Assembly (NCBI RefSeq): GCF_003286085.1
Contig: NW_020825413.1
Span: 1 to 64,000 of the forward strand
DNA: 64,000 nt
Source: Drosophila persimilis
Lineage: Eukaryota > Arthropoda > Insecta > Diptera > Drosophilidae
Direction of reading: 5' to 3'
How positions within the stretch are numbered: the first letter of the stretch is position 1; the number at the start of each line of letters is the position of its first letter. Of this stretch, positions 33,727 through 43,879 are shown one piece after another. The position numbers were made by a program, and so were the translations under genes. A model generated the notes under the pieces. It saw nothing but the letters and a program-made list of their open reading frames with translations, had not been told where the DNA came from and did no database searches.

Positions 33727-33789
33727 TTCCAATTTAATGAAAACATGAACATGAAGCTTTATTAACGAATTTATTACATTAATTCATAT

Positions 33790-33821
<32 letters not shown>

Positions 33822-34074
33822 ACCAAAAGAACCAATGAATTGTTAAAGTAATTTAATTTTATGTTAATTTAATTTTAAAGTGATCTGATTGGGTTTTTCT
33901 GGGTTTTCCCCGTATCCTTAGAGCAAATGCTAGATCACATAACACTTCCCAGAATGCACACCAACCACATTAGAATAACAATTGAATGTTACCTTTTTGA
34001 TTTAATGATGAAAACTTTTTTTATATTTTTTATTTTTATGATTTTGATAATTAATGTTATTTTTGAGGGGGGCG
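33727..34074 (+). other. Copia 3' untranslated region with poly(T) run
   Basis: Non-coding, T-rich, with an uninterrupted run of about 24-25 T near 33796-33820, and a purine tract GAGGGGGGCG just before the 3' LTR at 34075. Confidence 0.75.
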
Positions 34075-34111
34075 TGTTGGAATACGCCTATTCCCACATT
34101 CAAATAATAAC
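34075..34111 (+). repeat. Copia 3' LTR, left piece
   Basis: The first 37 bp of the LTR (TGTTGGAATACGCC...), ending in TAAC. TAAC is repeated at 43876-43879 as the 4-bp target duplication of E2. Confidence 0.9.
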
Positions 34112-34982
34112 TGTAACGAACCTGCTTTTTGGGCCCGCTTGAGTTTGCTGGGCTTGCTCAGCGGTCGGCAGATTCGCAGCAACGTATTTTTATTGTTGCC
34201 CCCAACGACAAATGATAAGACTTTCCTTTTCTTTGTATTTGAATTTCGCTTTATTCGCAATTCTATTAGGACTTAGGGCTAGGTGTTACAGTTTCTCTTA
34301 ACTACCGATCTCCACCACGCGGGGGCTCTCGTCGGGTGTGGCAGCGTCGAGGCTATTGATTGGGGCAAGTTGACCTCCGCTATTGCTTTGGTCCGCCACT
34401 CGAATCCGCACTCCACGTCTCGCACTCCCCTCCTAGCTTCCACCGGCGTACGGGGATCTTCACTTAATTTAGACTTACTCTGGGGGGGGCAGGCGGGGCC
34501 TGTCTGCCTGCTGCTACACTTCACTACACTTCTTTGTTTCGTACCGAGTATCACTCTTGCGTTTCGACCGGGTCTCAACGTGCGCGCGCGCTTACTTATC
34601 TGCGTGAAAAGAGACCCGCTTTGACGCCGCCGCCTCCTTTTATAGCCCCTTGCCAGGCCCCGGCTCGGCGTTGGTAGTTTTCCATCGCCGTCTCCTGGCT
34701 TCCACGGCCTTCGTAACGGGGCCTGGCCGGCGGCGTGATCCCGTGCCCTTATTTGGTCATGCGCCAAATTACTGCTGGCCCGATCCCGCCGTTTCCTTTG
34801 CCTCTCTTGTGTCTCTCTCTCCGAGAGCAGGGCACTTCCCCTCTCGAGGCCCTTGGCCTCTTCGCCGCGTCCGGATAACCGGGGGCATCTGGCCTGACCT
34901 TCGCCTTATCCGGCCGGCCGTCAGCTTTTATCCGACTGTGCTTTTGGTCGCACTCGGCCTGTGGGAACCATGGTTCCTCACA
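34112..34982 (-). repeat. E2 3' LTR
   Basis: On its own strand it starts TGTGAGGAACC and ends GTTCGTTACA. It has a TATAAAAGG box (minus strand, about 34633-34641). The end is similar to the E1 LTR end. Confidence 0.9.
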
Positions 34983-35000
34983 CCCCCCTCTTTCTTCCCG
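34983..35000 (-). promoter_or_regulatory. E2 polypurine tract
   Basis: On the minus strand CGGGAAGAAAGAGGGGGG abuts the 3' LTR, as needed for plus-strand priming. Confidence 0.7.
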
Positions 35001-35365
35001 TAGCGGAATACTTCCGTTTTCCGCGATCTCGGGATAGGGTGGGCTTTCCTCATTCAAACGGCCCGAAGTTGCGCGCGCCCTTTGTTGTACCTGGGATCGC
35101 CGGCGTTCTGGCGCCCTCTGGCGCTTTGGCTCGGGGGCGCTGTCAGCCCTTGCCCTTTTTTGGCTGGCGCCGACTCCCGCCTATCGATAAGGTGTAGGGG
35201 CGCTTCTGCGATCCACTCGATACTTCCCCCCCTAGTCGATATTCCGTTTTCTTCTTTTCTTTGTTTTCTTTTCCTTTATTCATTTTCTCCCGCGTGTTCT
35301 GCCCTTTTTTTTTTTTGTGTTTCTGCTGGCCCCCCCCCCCCTTTTCTTCTCTTCTCCGTCTTCCT

Positions 35366-36301
35366 TTATTTTTGCTCTCTGAAGACTTCCGTGCGCGTGG
35401 CCGACATGGCGATGCGGTAACGCGTACCTCGCTCGCTTACCAACTTTTTCACACGTCTACCCACGAGACGTATCTGGGCCTGTGCGCGGCTCACTGCCGC
35501 CGGCCACTCCTCCCGCGGGATCGCCTTCCAGTGGCCCGTGGCTGCCGGTGCTGAGCTCTGCCGATGCAGGGCCGGCCGCTTGGGTCTTGCCTGGGGCTCC
35601 GGGCAGGAGGCCTGCCTCTTCAGGGTTGGGCGCTCGACCGCCCCCGACCTCTCCGGCGCGGGCCACACCCACGGACCGCGTTCCCACGTCTCGACCTCCG
35701 CGTGTTCCGTCGTCTCCGCCGTCGCCGCCTCCGCCGTCGCCGCCTCTGCCGTCGCCGTCTCCGCCGTCGCCGACTCTGCCGTTGCCGTCTCCGCCGTCGC
35801 CGACTCTGCCGTTGCCGACTCTGCCGTCGCCGCCTCTGCCGTCGCCGACTCTGCCGTCGCCGCCTCTGCCGTCGCCGCCTCTGCCGTTGCCGTCTCCGCC
35901 GTCGCCGCCTCCGCCGTCGCCGCCTCTGCCATCGCCGCCTCTGCCGTTGCCGTCTCTGCCGTCGCCGCCTCTGCCGTCGCCGCCTCTGCCGTTGCCGTCT
36001 CCGCCGTCGCCGCCTCTGCCGTCGCCGCCTCTGCCGTCGCCGGCGCGGGATCCGATTTGTGGTTTCTCCTCCGCGGATCCCTGTCGTTGCTGCCGAGGGG
36101 GCTCTCCTCCCACACCCGGGCGCCGGCCTCTGGCTGAGTCTCGCACGGGGCGGGCCCCGAGGCCCACGTGATGTGCAGGGTCTGATGGTGCCACACCATC
36201 CCCTGGCGCACGGCTGTCCTCACCTCCTGGGACACGTATGGCCCTATTACGGCCGCCTCCGGTCCCCTCCATTGTGGCTGCTGCTGCCACTGCCCGTTCT
36301 C

Positions 36302-36334
<33 letters not shown>

Positions 36335-36428
36335 GCGCTGCTGATGTTGGTGCTGCTGCTGCTGCTGCTGCTGCGGCTGCTGATGTTGGTGCTGCTGCTG
36401 CTGCTGCTGCTGCGGCTGCTGATGTTGG

Positions 36429-36460
<32 letters not shown>

Positions 36461-37177
36461 GGAGCCCTCGTCCTCCTCGGCCGGTGGCGTAGGCTGCCAC
36501 AATTCGTCTTCCTCCTCCTCGGCTTGTTGCAGTCGCCGCTGCCATTCGGCCTCGGGATTCGAGGCCCGCTCGCCCCTGGCCGGGGACTGCATCGGCGGCT
36601 GCACCACTCGGAATGGCGGGGGTGGCGGCGCCTCGTCGCTCTCGTGGCCGGGCTCCTCCTTCCTGGTGGCCTCTCTTTCCTGTCGCCGCCGCGCCTCCAG
36701 CCGCTCGTCCCTCCGCCGTCGGATCGTTCGCGCCGCCTCCAGCACCCGGCGGATCCGGCGCTTCTCCTCCGCCGTCGCCTCCTGGAACTTCCGTTTTAAC
36801 GCCTCGCCCCGGTCGCGCGGGGTCAGCGGCCTTCTTACTCTGGCCTTTTCTTGGGCGGTTGGGGCGCGTGGACCGTCGATGCAAATGACGTCGTCGTCGC
36901 TCTCCCCGGCCCCCTCGTCCGAGGATACCGTCGGCGACACGGAGTCGTGGCCCGACGGCGCCGGCGATACCAACGGCGAGGCCAACAGCTGGAGGAACTG
37001 GGAGCCATCGCACCAATCCTCCTCGTCGCCACGCGAGAGCACGGACGCCCGTCGCTGACGAGAAGCCTTGGCGCGGTAGCCCCCCTCCCCCACTATCGCC
37101 TGCTGCTCCTCCAAGAACGCCCTCAGATCCTCCATCTTCTTCTTCCTATCCTCGTGGGTGAGCCGTTTCGTCTCCAT
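35366..37177 (-). CDS. E2 ORF3: Q-rich protein of unknown function in the env position
   Basis: 603 aa from the ATG at 37177; the upstream open frame has no earlier ATG. Order of parts: a charged N-terminus (METKRLTHEDRKKKMEDL), LQLLASPLVS near residue 70, an acidic stretch with DDDVICIDG, a long Arg/Glu-rich helix (residues ~105-180), and a Gln/His tract (residues ~240-300). The conserved block SQEVRTAVRQGMVWH/QTLHITWASGP follows (~310-350), then about 25 units of a (T/S)AEAA/TAETA repeat (residues ~377-492). The C-terminal block has WERGPWVWP, RQASCP, EEWPAAV and RRVKKLV...GTRYRI...EVFR. There is no signal peptide or membrane helix. The blocks match E1 ORF3 in order while the linkers differ, which indicates selection on the blocks. 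The fully open frame next to identical LTRs suggests it is expressed. The function is not known; nucleic-acid binding through the basic C-terminus is only a guess. Confidence 0.8.
35700..36050 (-). repeat. 15-bp tandem repeat in E2 ORF3 (TAEAA units)
   Basis: Repeats of the type GCCGTCGCCGCCTCT (plus strand), about 23-25 units with small variants. All keep the ORF3 frame and encode TAEAA, TAETA or TAESA. Confidence 0.85.
36289..36460 (-). repeat. CTG/CAG microsatellite encoding the Gln/His tract of E2 ORF3
   Basis: Plus-strand CTG runs broken three times by a GGCTGCTGATGTTGGTG-type unit, so the tract itself is a higher-order tandem repeat of about 51 bp. Confidence 0.85.
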
Positions 37178-38436
37178 TTTTTTTTTCTTTTTTTTTTCCT
37201 GCGGTTTCTCCTTGGTGATAATTACCTTCAAGTGCTCGCTGTTCCGTCTTCCACCCGCATATATACCCGCGTTGCATTACCAGTCGTTCCCTCTAACGGT
37301 GCCGGTGCGTCGGGTTTCGGTCTCTCTTGCCTGGTTCTAACGGTTGTTACGCGTGTGCTCATGGCCTCTCTCTACAGGCCGCGCTCTCTAACGGCATCTT
37401 TCCCCTGGTTGGGTGAGTACCGACGCGCTCTCCGCTCTCTATCCGACTTCGCCTTGTCTTTTTTTTTTGGATACTGTTGTGTTCTCGCCGCGCTCTGTGT
37501 TGGCTGACGGATAATATTTTTCCATCTTTGATGGACCCACCCCCTTCCCATTTGTGCTTACGTGTATTTTTCCTTTTATTTTAATTACAATTTACTTCCC
37601 TGCTACCGTCGACCTGTTCTTCATCCCGTGCTGATTGGACCCTCCTTGGCCTGGGTGAGTTCTCCCGACCCGGATGACTTTTGCTTAACCCTTTCTCCCT
37701 TTCCAGCTCGCCCTCTGCCCTCACTGCGGGTCGCTTGCCGCGATTCCGCTCGTGAACAACGGGTCCTTCGACCCTCCGCCCGGGCTGGAATCTTTGGCTC
37801 ACATCCCAGGGCAACTACTACGCGCCCCCGGCCGGACTCTTTTGACCGGCGTCTCCCTCACACAGTGGCTCGGACCCGAGGGTCATCCGACTCCTCGCCC
37901 GGTAGACCACGCATGAGCGGCACCCGTCGTTCCGGCCCGACGCTCGTAGTTGCCCTGTGAGGCCGCGTTGAGGCGTGAGCCTGGCCCCTGGGTTTCCCTT
38001 GGTCATCCGCTGCCTGAGATCACCCTCCCCGACCCCGGATTCGCCTCCCAGCTTTGGGGACGCGTTTCCTGTTCAGGTTTGCTGAGTTTTTCCTCTTCTC
38101 GCATTAATTTTCTTTACTCCTACTAATTCTCACTCTTTTTTTTCCAGATCGTTCCAACCACAGCTTTCCTGCTCCTTCTCTTTTTTTTTTTTTAAATCTA
38201 AGTGCGCCATTCCGTCACCCTGCGTGCTGACGAGTCTCGTGCGTGTCCTGCGCGGCACCCTTCCCCCGTCTCTAAGTGCACCAGTCCGTCACCCTGCGTG
38301 CTGACGAGTCTCGTGCGTGTCCTGCGCGGCACCCTTCCCCGTGTCCTGCGTGGCACTCCTCCCCGTGTCCTGCGTGGCACCCTACCCCGTGTCCTGCGTG
38401 GCCCTTTTAGGGTGACCCCTTCTATCCATTCCCCCC
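37178..38436 (-). other. E2 pol-ORF3 spacer with TGCCACGCAGGACA repeats
   Basis: No convincing coding frame. On the minus strand TGCCACGCAGGACA occurs at 38366-38379 and 38342-38355, with near copies at 38390-38402 and in a ~55-bp block repeated at 74-bp spacing (38212 and 38286). This is the same motif as in the E1 spacer. Several pyrimidine tracts could serve as splice acceptors, but none could be chosen. Confidence 0.55.
37258..37268 (-). promoter_or_regulatory. TATA-like box upstream of E2 ORF3
   Basis: Minus strand GGGTATATATG, about 85 bp before the ORF3 ATG, in the position where E1 has TATATATATAA. This is a candidate internal promoter. Confidence 0.35.
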
Positions 38437-41400
38437 TCACCCCTGCGTCTCTCGCTCCTCGGGCTGGGGTTTCAGGTCCCGTATGTGGGCCGTTCTCTTC
38501 TTCCTGTCGCCCTCCTTTCTTAGGTGGCAGATAACGGGGGATATAAAGTCCTCTATCTGGTATGGCCCATCGTACCTTGGTGCCAGCTTCGCGGCGAATC
38601 CCTCCGCCGCATTGGACAGGTGGTGCTGTTTGGCCCATACGATTTCTCCCACTTTGGGTCTCCACGGTCTTCTTCTCAGGTTGTAGTGCCTGGCCTGATC
38701 CTGGGCTGCCCTTTCCAAGTTTCGTCGTACCAACTGAAACAGCTCTTTTAACTTCTTCGCATTTTCATCCGGCGTCTCTGTGCCCTGCCCCGTGCCTACC
38801 GTCTCCTCGTCATATAGGGCCTTTGGCAGCCGGGGTTCCCTTCCTTGCACCACGAACGCCGGTGAATATCCAGTTGCGTCCGACACTCCCGAATTCATGG
38901 CCAGCATTAGCTCCGGCCACTTTTCGTCCCAACACCTTTGATCGCCCTCGGTGAACTGAGCGATCATGGTCTTTATTGTTCTGTTTGTTCGCTCTGTCGG
39001 GTTTTCTTGCGGCGTGTATGGCGCCGTGAACTGGTGGCGGACTCCTAGCTGCTCCAGAAATCGTTTAAATGCCCTGCCCGCAAACTGCACCCCATTGTCC
39101 GTAATGAAGACTTTGGGTGCCCCAAACCGGGCTATTATGCGTTCTCGACAGGCCTTTATTAGTGCCTCGGCTGTGGCCTTCCTCAGCGGCACCAACTCGG
39201 TCCATTTTGAGAATCGATCCACTAGCACCAGCAGCATCGAGTTCCCATGCTTCGATCTCGGCAGCGGACCCACGAAGTCCGCGCATACCGTTGCCCATGG
39301 TTCTTCCGGTACCTGTGTCAACATCTCCCCTGCCGCTTGTAGCTGACTTGGCTTAAAACGCAGGCATAGTTCGCACTTTCGCACGTAGGCCCTCACGTCT
39401 CTGTACATCCCCGGCCAGTAATACCTTGCCGCCACCCGTGCCGCGGTTCTCCTTCCGCCGGCGTGGCCTGCCTCCGGGTTATCGTGGCTCTCCTTTAAAA
39501 CCCTTTCTCGGGCATATTTCGGCACACATAACTTCCACGAGGCGACTTCTTCGCTCCCGGCCCGGTGCGGAATGTGCCGGTACAGGTTCCCCCCCTTCTC
39601 CACATAGTCGGGGTACTTCGGGGCTTCTTTCCTGACCTTCTCTGCCATGCCTTCTAACCACTGGCAGGGCGGCTCGCCCACTGGCGGTTTTCCCTCCACA
39701 TTTCTTATTCGACGGCCTCGCTCCTCCACCGGCTGTCGGGAGAGTGCGTCGGCTACCACGTTGAGCTGTCCATTCCTGTATGCGATTTCAAAGTCGTACT
39801 GCTGCAACTCTAATGCCCATCTCGCCACTCTTCCCGACGGACTCTCTATGCTATTTAACCATTTCAGAGCCATGTGGTCCGTGACCACCTTGAAGCGATA
39901 CCCTTCCAAGTATGGCCTCAACCGGCGTATGGCCCACACAATGGCCAGACATTCTTTCTCCGTCGCCGAATAGTTCCTTTCGGGTCCGTTTAGCGTCCTG
40001 CTAGCATACGATATTACCCGCTCTCCCCTTTCCGTCTCCTGAGTGAGAATCGCGCCCAGCCCATAATCACTGGCGTCTGTCTGCAGGATGAATTTCTTCG
40101 AGAAGTCGGGGCACGCCAGCACGGGGTCCGCCACTAGCCTTCTCTTCACCTCCTCGAACGCTTCCTGCCGTTCCCGGGTCCAGACCCATTCTGTCTTCTT
40201 CTTGAGGAGCCCGGTGAGAGGCTGCACTAGGGTGGCGAAGTCGGGCACGAACCTCCGGTACCACGAGGCCACTCCCAAGTACTGCCTTAGCTCCTTGACA
40301 TTGGTCGGCGGCTTCAGTTCGGCGATGGCTGCGACTTTCTCGGGGTCCGTACATATCCCTTCGCCGGTTACCTTGTGGCCCAGATACCGCAGCTCTTTCC
40401 TGAAGAATTCGCACTTGTCCGCATTCAGCCGCAGGTTGGCCAAGCGGAGCCGTCGAAACACCTCTTTCAGGTTTCTTCGGTGTTCTTCTTCTGTTCGCCC
40501 GATGACCACTATGTCATCCTGGTACGCGAATGCGTGCGGCATCATCTCGGGCCCTATCACTTGGTCTAATGCCCGTTGAAAGGTGGCCGACACGGAGTGT
40601 AACCCAAACGGCATCACCTTCCATTGGTATAGCCCCTTGCCGGGCACCGTGAACGCCGTGATCGGCCGGCTGCTCTCGGCCAGGGGGATCTGCCAATATC
40701 CATCCTTCAGATCCAGGCTACTTATGAACTTTGCTTCCCGCAGCTGATCGAGTATGTAATCGATCCTGGGCATTGGGTATGCGTCCTTTACTGATCTCGC
40801 GTTCACTTGACGAAAGTCCACGCACAATCTCCACTTGCCATTCTTCTTCTTCACCATCACTATAGGCGAACTGTAGGGGCTCTTTGACGGCTCTATGCAT
40901 CCCTTTTCTAACAGTTCGTCCACTTTCTGGTTAATCTCGGCCTGCATTTTGGGGTTCTTTGGGTAATACCTTTGTTTAATCGGTTGCGGGTCACTCATGG
41001 TGATTGTATGCACCGCCACATTAGACACCCCCTCGATCTTGGCAAACGCCTCCAACTCTCGGGCCAAGAAGTCCTCCACTGGCTCTTCCCTCGCCCCCTC
41101 ATTCCCGTTTGTGCTTTCCGCCACCTCTCGGGCGGCCGTTCTTAGGGTCGTGTCCGTCTTGTTGGCGTATTCCGGTCCTGTCTCTCCAGCTTCGGCCTTC
41201 GCCACTGACAGTCTTTCCTCCTGTCCTCCTCGTTCCCGATCTTGGGCAGGGATCACCACCCTGTGTCCTGCACAGGTCACCACTGCCCCGACCGCGCGGA
41301 GGAAATCCCATCCCAACACTAACTCGTCGATCACACCCGGCAATACGAGTAGCACCATTGGGATCTCCTTGTTCCCAAAGCCTACCTTCGTTTCGATCTG

Positions 41401-41673
41401 GTGTGTGATCTCCTGGCTATGGCCATCTGCCAACCTCACCCTTTTCCTTGCCGCCACCTCCCGGCCTTCACCCTTCAGTCGGTCCGCCAGCTCGCGGCTC
41501 ACGAAACTGCTGGTGGCTCCTGTATCCACCGTGGCTTGCAGCTCCACGCCCGCGACCTCCACTACTGCGGATAACTGCTCCTCCTCGCAGATCAGCCTGC
41601 CGACTAGGCTTGAGGGACCGTTTCTTGCGACCCTGGCACGGCCCTCCGCGGCGTGGGTCGCGGGGCGTTTCCC
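38437..41673 (-). CDS. pol: E2 pol: protease, reverse transcriptase, RNase H, integrase
   Basis: Read in the -1 frame from the heptamer at 41673. The frame is open further upstream to 42195, but that part overlaps gag and has no pol motifs. About 1077 residues. Protease: VDTGATSSFV (41526-41512). Reverse transcriptase: PYSSPIVMVKKKNGKWRLC, LDLKDGYWQIP and YQDDIVV (about 40524). RNase H: TDASDYGLGA, YSATEKECLA and TDHMALKW. Integrase: H-H-C-C finger (ESHDNPEAGHAGG, CELCLRF), D-D-E residues in CADFVGPLPR, TDNGVQFAG and TPQENPTERTNR, and a GPY-type C-terminal module (YDGPYQIEDFISPVI). No stops or frameshifts are seen. It is the closest complete relative of the E1 and E3 pol fragments. Confidence 0.9.
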   Translation of the reverse strand, partial: GKRPATHAAEGRARVARNGPSSLVGRLICEEEQLSAVVEVAGVELQATVDTGATSSFVSRELADRLKGEGREVAARKRVRLADGHSQEITHQIETKVGFGNKEIPMVLLVLPGVIDELVLGWDFLRAVGAVVTCAGHRVVIPAQDRERGGQEERLSVAKAEAGETGPEYANKTDTTLRTAAREVAESTNGNEGAREEPVEDFLARELEAFAKIEGVSNVAVHTITMSDPQPIKQRYYPKNPKMQAEINQKVDELLEKGCIEPSKSPYSSPIVMVKKKNGKWRLCVDFRQVNARSVKDAYPMPRIDYILDQLREAKFISSLDLKDGYWQIPLAESSRPITAFTVPGKGLYQWKVMPFGLHSVSATFQRALDQVIGPEMMPHAFAYQDDIVVIGRTEEEHRRNLKEVFRRLRLANLRLNADKCEFFRKELRYLGHKVTGEGICTDPEKVAAIAELKPPTNVKELRQYLGVASWYRRFVPDFATLVQPLTGLLKKKTEWVWTRERQEAFEEVKRRLVADPVLACPDFSKKFILQTDASDYGLGAILTQETERGERVISYASRTLNGPERNYSATEKECLAIVWAIRRLRPYLEGYRFKVVTDHMALKWLNSIESPSGRVARWALELQQYDFEIAYRNGQLNVVADALSRQPVEERGRRIRNVEGKPPVGEPPCQWLEGMAEKVRKEAPKYPDYVEKGGNLYRHIPHRAGSEEVASWKLCVPKYARERVLKESHDNPEAGHAGGRRTAARVAARYYWPGMYRDVRAYVRKCELCLRFKPSQLQAAGEMLTQVPEEPWATVCADFVGPLPRSKHGNSMLLVLVDRFSKWTELVPLRKATAEALIKACRERIIARFGAPKVFITDNGVQFAGRAFKRFLEQLGVRHQFTAPYTPQENPTERTNRTIKTMIAQFTEGDQRCWDEKWPELMLAMNSGVSDATGYSPAFVVQGREPRLPKALYDEETVGTGQGTETPDENAKKLKELFQLVRRNLERAAQDQARHYNLRRRPWRPKVGEIVWAKQHHLSNAAEGFAAKLAPRYDGPYQIEDFISPVICHLRKEGDRKKRTAHIRDLKPQPEERETQG

Positions 41674-42935
41674 GTCTTCCTGCAGCACTGCCACGCCGAG
41701 ATGCCCACTTTTCCGCATCTCCAGCAGTAGGTGAGCGGTCGACCGTTGCACTCCCGGCTCCAATGATCCGCGCTCCCACACCTTCGGCACGCCTGGGCCG
41801 GATTCTTGACATATCCGTCCTCGATATTGCCGTTGGTCGGTGTCGGCAAGCGGCCATGCGCTCCCCTTTCCTCCCGTGCTGCCTCCTCCAGCGGGCCGTC
41901 TTTGCATCGTCGACATGCCGTCGTGTCGGCCGGCTTGTGGAAGGGATTCGCTGCCCGGGCTTTCACGGTGGGATTCTCCCGTTGGAACTCTAGGCGGTCC
42001 CTTTCCAGCGCCTCGAACTCGTCTGCCAGTTCCATCATGGTGTCGAGATCCTTGCACCGGTGTGGTCTCATATACGCTCTCAAGTCGGGCATGCTGTTCT
42101 CCCGAATCAACTCCGTTTGCTCCTCTTGGGGACATTTCAGGGGTCGCATAAGTGTCTGCATCTCTACCATGTATTCTTTGAACGGTTCGCCCCACTTCTG
42201 TTTCCGCATCCTCACTTCCTGCAGCAACTTCTCAAAGTATCCCCGAGGCAGGAAGTAAGCCTGGAAGCTGGAAGAGAACTCTTTCCACGTTCTCCACTGC
42301 CGATTGTTCGCCACGAACCACATCAACGCCCGCCCTTTTAGCAGCTCCGGCATCGCCCTGGGGATCAGATCCGGATCCAGACCGTATGTCTCGGCGGACC
42401 ACTCGACCTGCTCCAAGAACTCGAGAGGCTTCGTCGTACCGTCGAACCGGAACGACCACTCTCTCACCTGTTTCGCCACTCTAGCGTAGTCCAGGTGTGC
42501 TGGCCGTGTGGTGGCTGGTTCGACTCTCTCCCTCTCGGCTTCTCGGCTTCGATCCCTTCCTGGGTGACGGGGCCTGCTAGGCGTTCCTGTGTGTGAGCGT
42601 TCCGGTATGGGCACTGAAAGACTCGCTATCAACTCTCTTTGTATATCGACTGGGGACCTCCACAGCGCAGCCGCGGCTGCGCCGGGTGGGGGCGCCAGGT
42701 GCTCGTACGCGGCTTGTTTATCGTCCGCCCGGGGTGTCGGCGAGGACCTGTTCGCCCGGCACTCCCACACCTCTATCAGATCGGCCCACTCTGCCTCATC
42801 CTCGTGTTCCCTCATCCATTCCTTAAAGGTTCTTCTCATTTCGTCCACGGTACCCTCCAACCGCACGCCGAAGGCGTGGCCGCATTGGACAAGCTCCTCC
42901 TTTCTCAACCGATGGATCCATTGTCCCTTCCCCAT
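41604..42935 (-). CDS. gag: E2 gag
   Basis: 443 aa from the ATG at 42935. The N-terminal block WIHRLRKEELVQCG matches E1. The capsid-like part is at residues ~150-330 (VREWSFRFDGTTKPLEFLEQ, RKQKWGEPFKEYMVEMQTL, LRAYMRPHRCKDLD). Two zinc knuckles follow near residues 375-420 (CRRCGSADHWSREC, CWRCGKVGISAWQC). It ends 20 codons after the slippery site. It forms the particle and binds the genomic RNA. Confidence 0.9.
   Translation of the reverse strand: MGKGQWIHRLRKEELVQCGHAFGVRLEGTVDEMRRTFKEWMREHEDEAEWADLIEVWECRANRSSPTPRADDKQAAYEHLAPPPGAAAAALWRSPVDIQRELIASLSVPIPERSHTGTPSRPRHPGRDRSREAERERVEPATTRPAHLDYARVAKQVREWSFRFDGTTKPLEFLEQVEWSAETYGLDPDLIPRAMPELLKGRALMWFVANNRQWRTWKEFSSSFQAYFLPRGYFEKLLQEVRMRKQKWGEPFKEYMVEMQTLMRPLKCPQEEQTELIRENSMPDLRAYMRPHRCKDLDTMMELADEFEALERDRLEFQRENPTVKARAANPFHKPADTTACRRCKDGPLEEAAREERGAHGRLPTPTNGNIEDGYVKNPAQACRRCGSADHWSRECNGRPLTYCWRCGKVGISAWQCCRKTGNAPRPTPRRAVPGSQETVPQA
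41667..41673 (-). promoter_or_regulatory. E2 candidate -1 frameshift site G_GGA_AAC
   Basis: In gag phase (GGA and AAC codons, preceded by G). Slipping by -1 joins gag directly to the frame carrying protease. Position and sequence are conserved in E1 (3671-3677). Confidence 0.65.
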
Positions 42936-42983
42936 TCTCTCGTCTATACTCTCCCTCCCTTTGTCCTATTATTTGTCGTTGTA

Positions 42984-43002
42984 GGCCCCACGTTGGGCGC
43001 CA
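42984..43002 (-). promoter_or_regulatory. E2 primer binding site, tRNA-Lys type
   Basis: TGGCGCCCAACGTGGGG on the minus strand, two bases after the 5' LTR end. Confidence 0.85.
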
Positions 43003-43004
43003 GT

Positions 43005-43875
43005 TGTAACGAACCTGCTTTTTGGGCCCGCTTGAGTTTGCTGGGCTTGCTCAGCGGTCGGCAGATTCGCAGCAACGTATTTTTATTGTTGCCCCCAACG
43101 ACAAATGATAAGACTTTCCTTTTCTTTGTATTTGAATTTCGCTTTATTCGCAATTCTATTAGGACTTAGGGCTAGGTGTTACAGTTTCTCTTAACTACCG
43201 ATCTCCACCACGCGGGGGCTCTCGTCGGGTGTGGCAGCGTCGAGGCTATTGATTGGGGCAAGTTGACCTCCGCTATTGCTTTGGTCCGCCACTCGAATCC
43301 GCACTCCACGTCTCGCACTCCCCTCCTAGCTTCCACCGGCGTACGGGGATCTTCACTTAATTTAGACTTACTCTGGGGGGGGCAGGCGGGGCCTGTCTGC
43401 CTGCTGCTACACTTCACTACACTTCTTTGTTTCGTACCGAGTATCACTCTTGCGTTTCGACCGGGTCTCAACGTGCGCGCGCGCTTACTTATCTGCGTGA
43501 AAAGAGACCCGCTTTGACGCCGCCGCCTCCTTTTATAGCCCCTTGCCAGGCCCCGGCTCGGCGTTGGTAGTTTTCCATCGCCGTCTCCTGGCTTCCACGG
43601 CCTTCGTAACGGGGCCTGGCCGGCGGCGTGATCCCGTGCCCTTATTTGGTCATGCGCCAAATTACTGCTGGCCCGATCCCGCCGTTTCCTTTGCCTCTCT
43701 TGTGTCTCTCTCTCCGAGAGCAGGGCACTTCCCCTCTCGAGGCCCTTGGCCTCTTCGCCGCGTCCGGATAACCGGGGGCATCTGGCCTGACCTTCGCCTT
43801 ATCCGGCCGGCCGTCAGCTTTTATCCGACTGTGCTTTTGGTCGCACTCGGCCTGTGGGAACCATGGTTCCTCACA
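43005..43875 (-). repeat. E2 5' LTR
   Basis: 871 bp, same length as the 3' LTR, with no difference found when the two were read side by side. Confidence 0.9.
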
Positions 43876-43879
43876 TAAC

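Larger units (their letters stand above)
34112..43875 (-). mobile_element. E2: apparently intact Gypsy-type retrotransposon with ORF3
   Basis: 9764 bp, minus strand, flanked by the TAAC target duplication. Both LTRs are 871 bp and read as identical by eye. It has a tRNA-Lys primer site, a polypurine tract (34983-35000), a complete gag, a -1-shifted pol with all catalytic motifs, and a complete ORF3. It inserted in the copia 3' LTR, so it is younger than copia. It is a candidate active element and the intact reference for E1 and E3. Confidence 0.9.

Noticed and set aside
35482..36799. Long open frames on the plus strand opposite E2 ORF3 (up to 411 codons)
   Set aside because: They consist of Pro/Ser, Arg/Leu or Ala/Val repeats that mirror the microsatellites of ORF3. 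No motif is seen, and the minus frame has conserved blocks.
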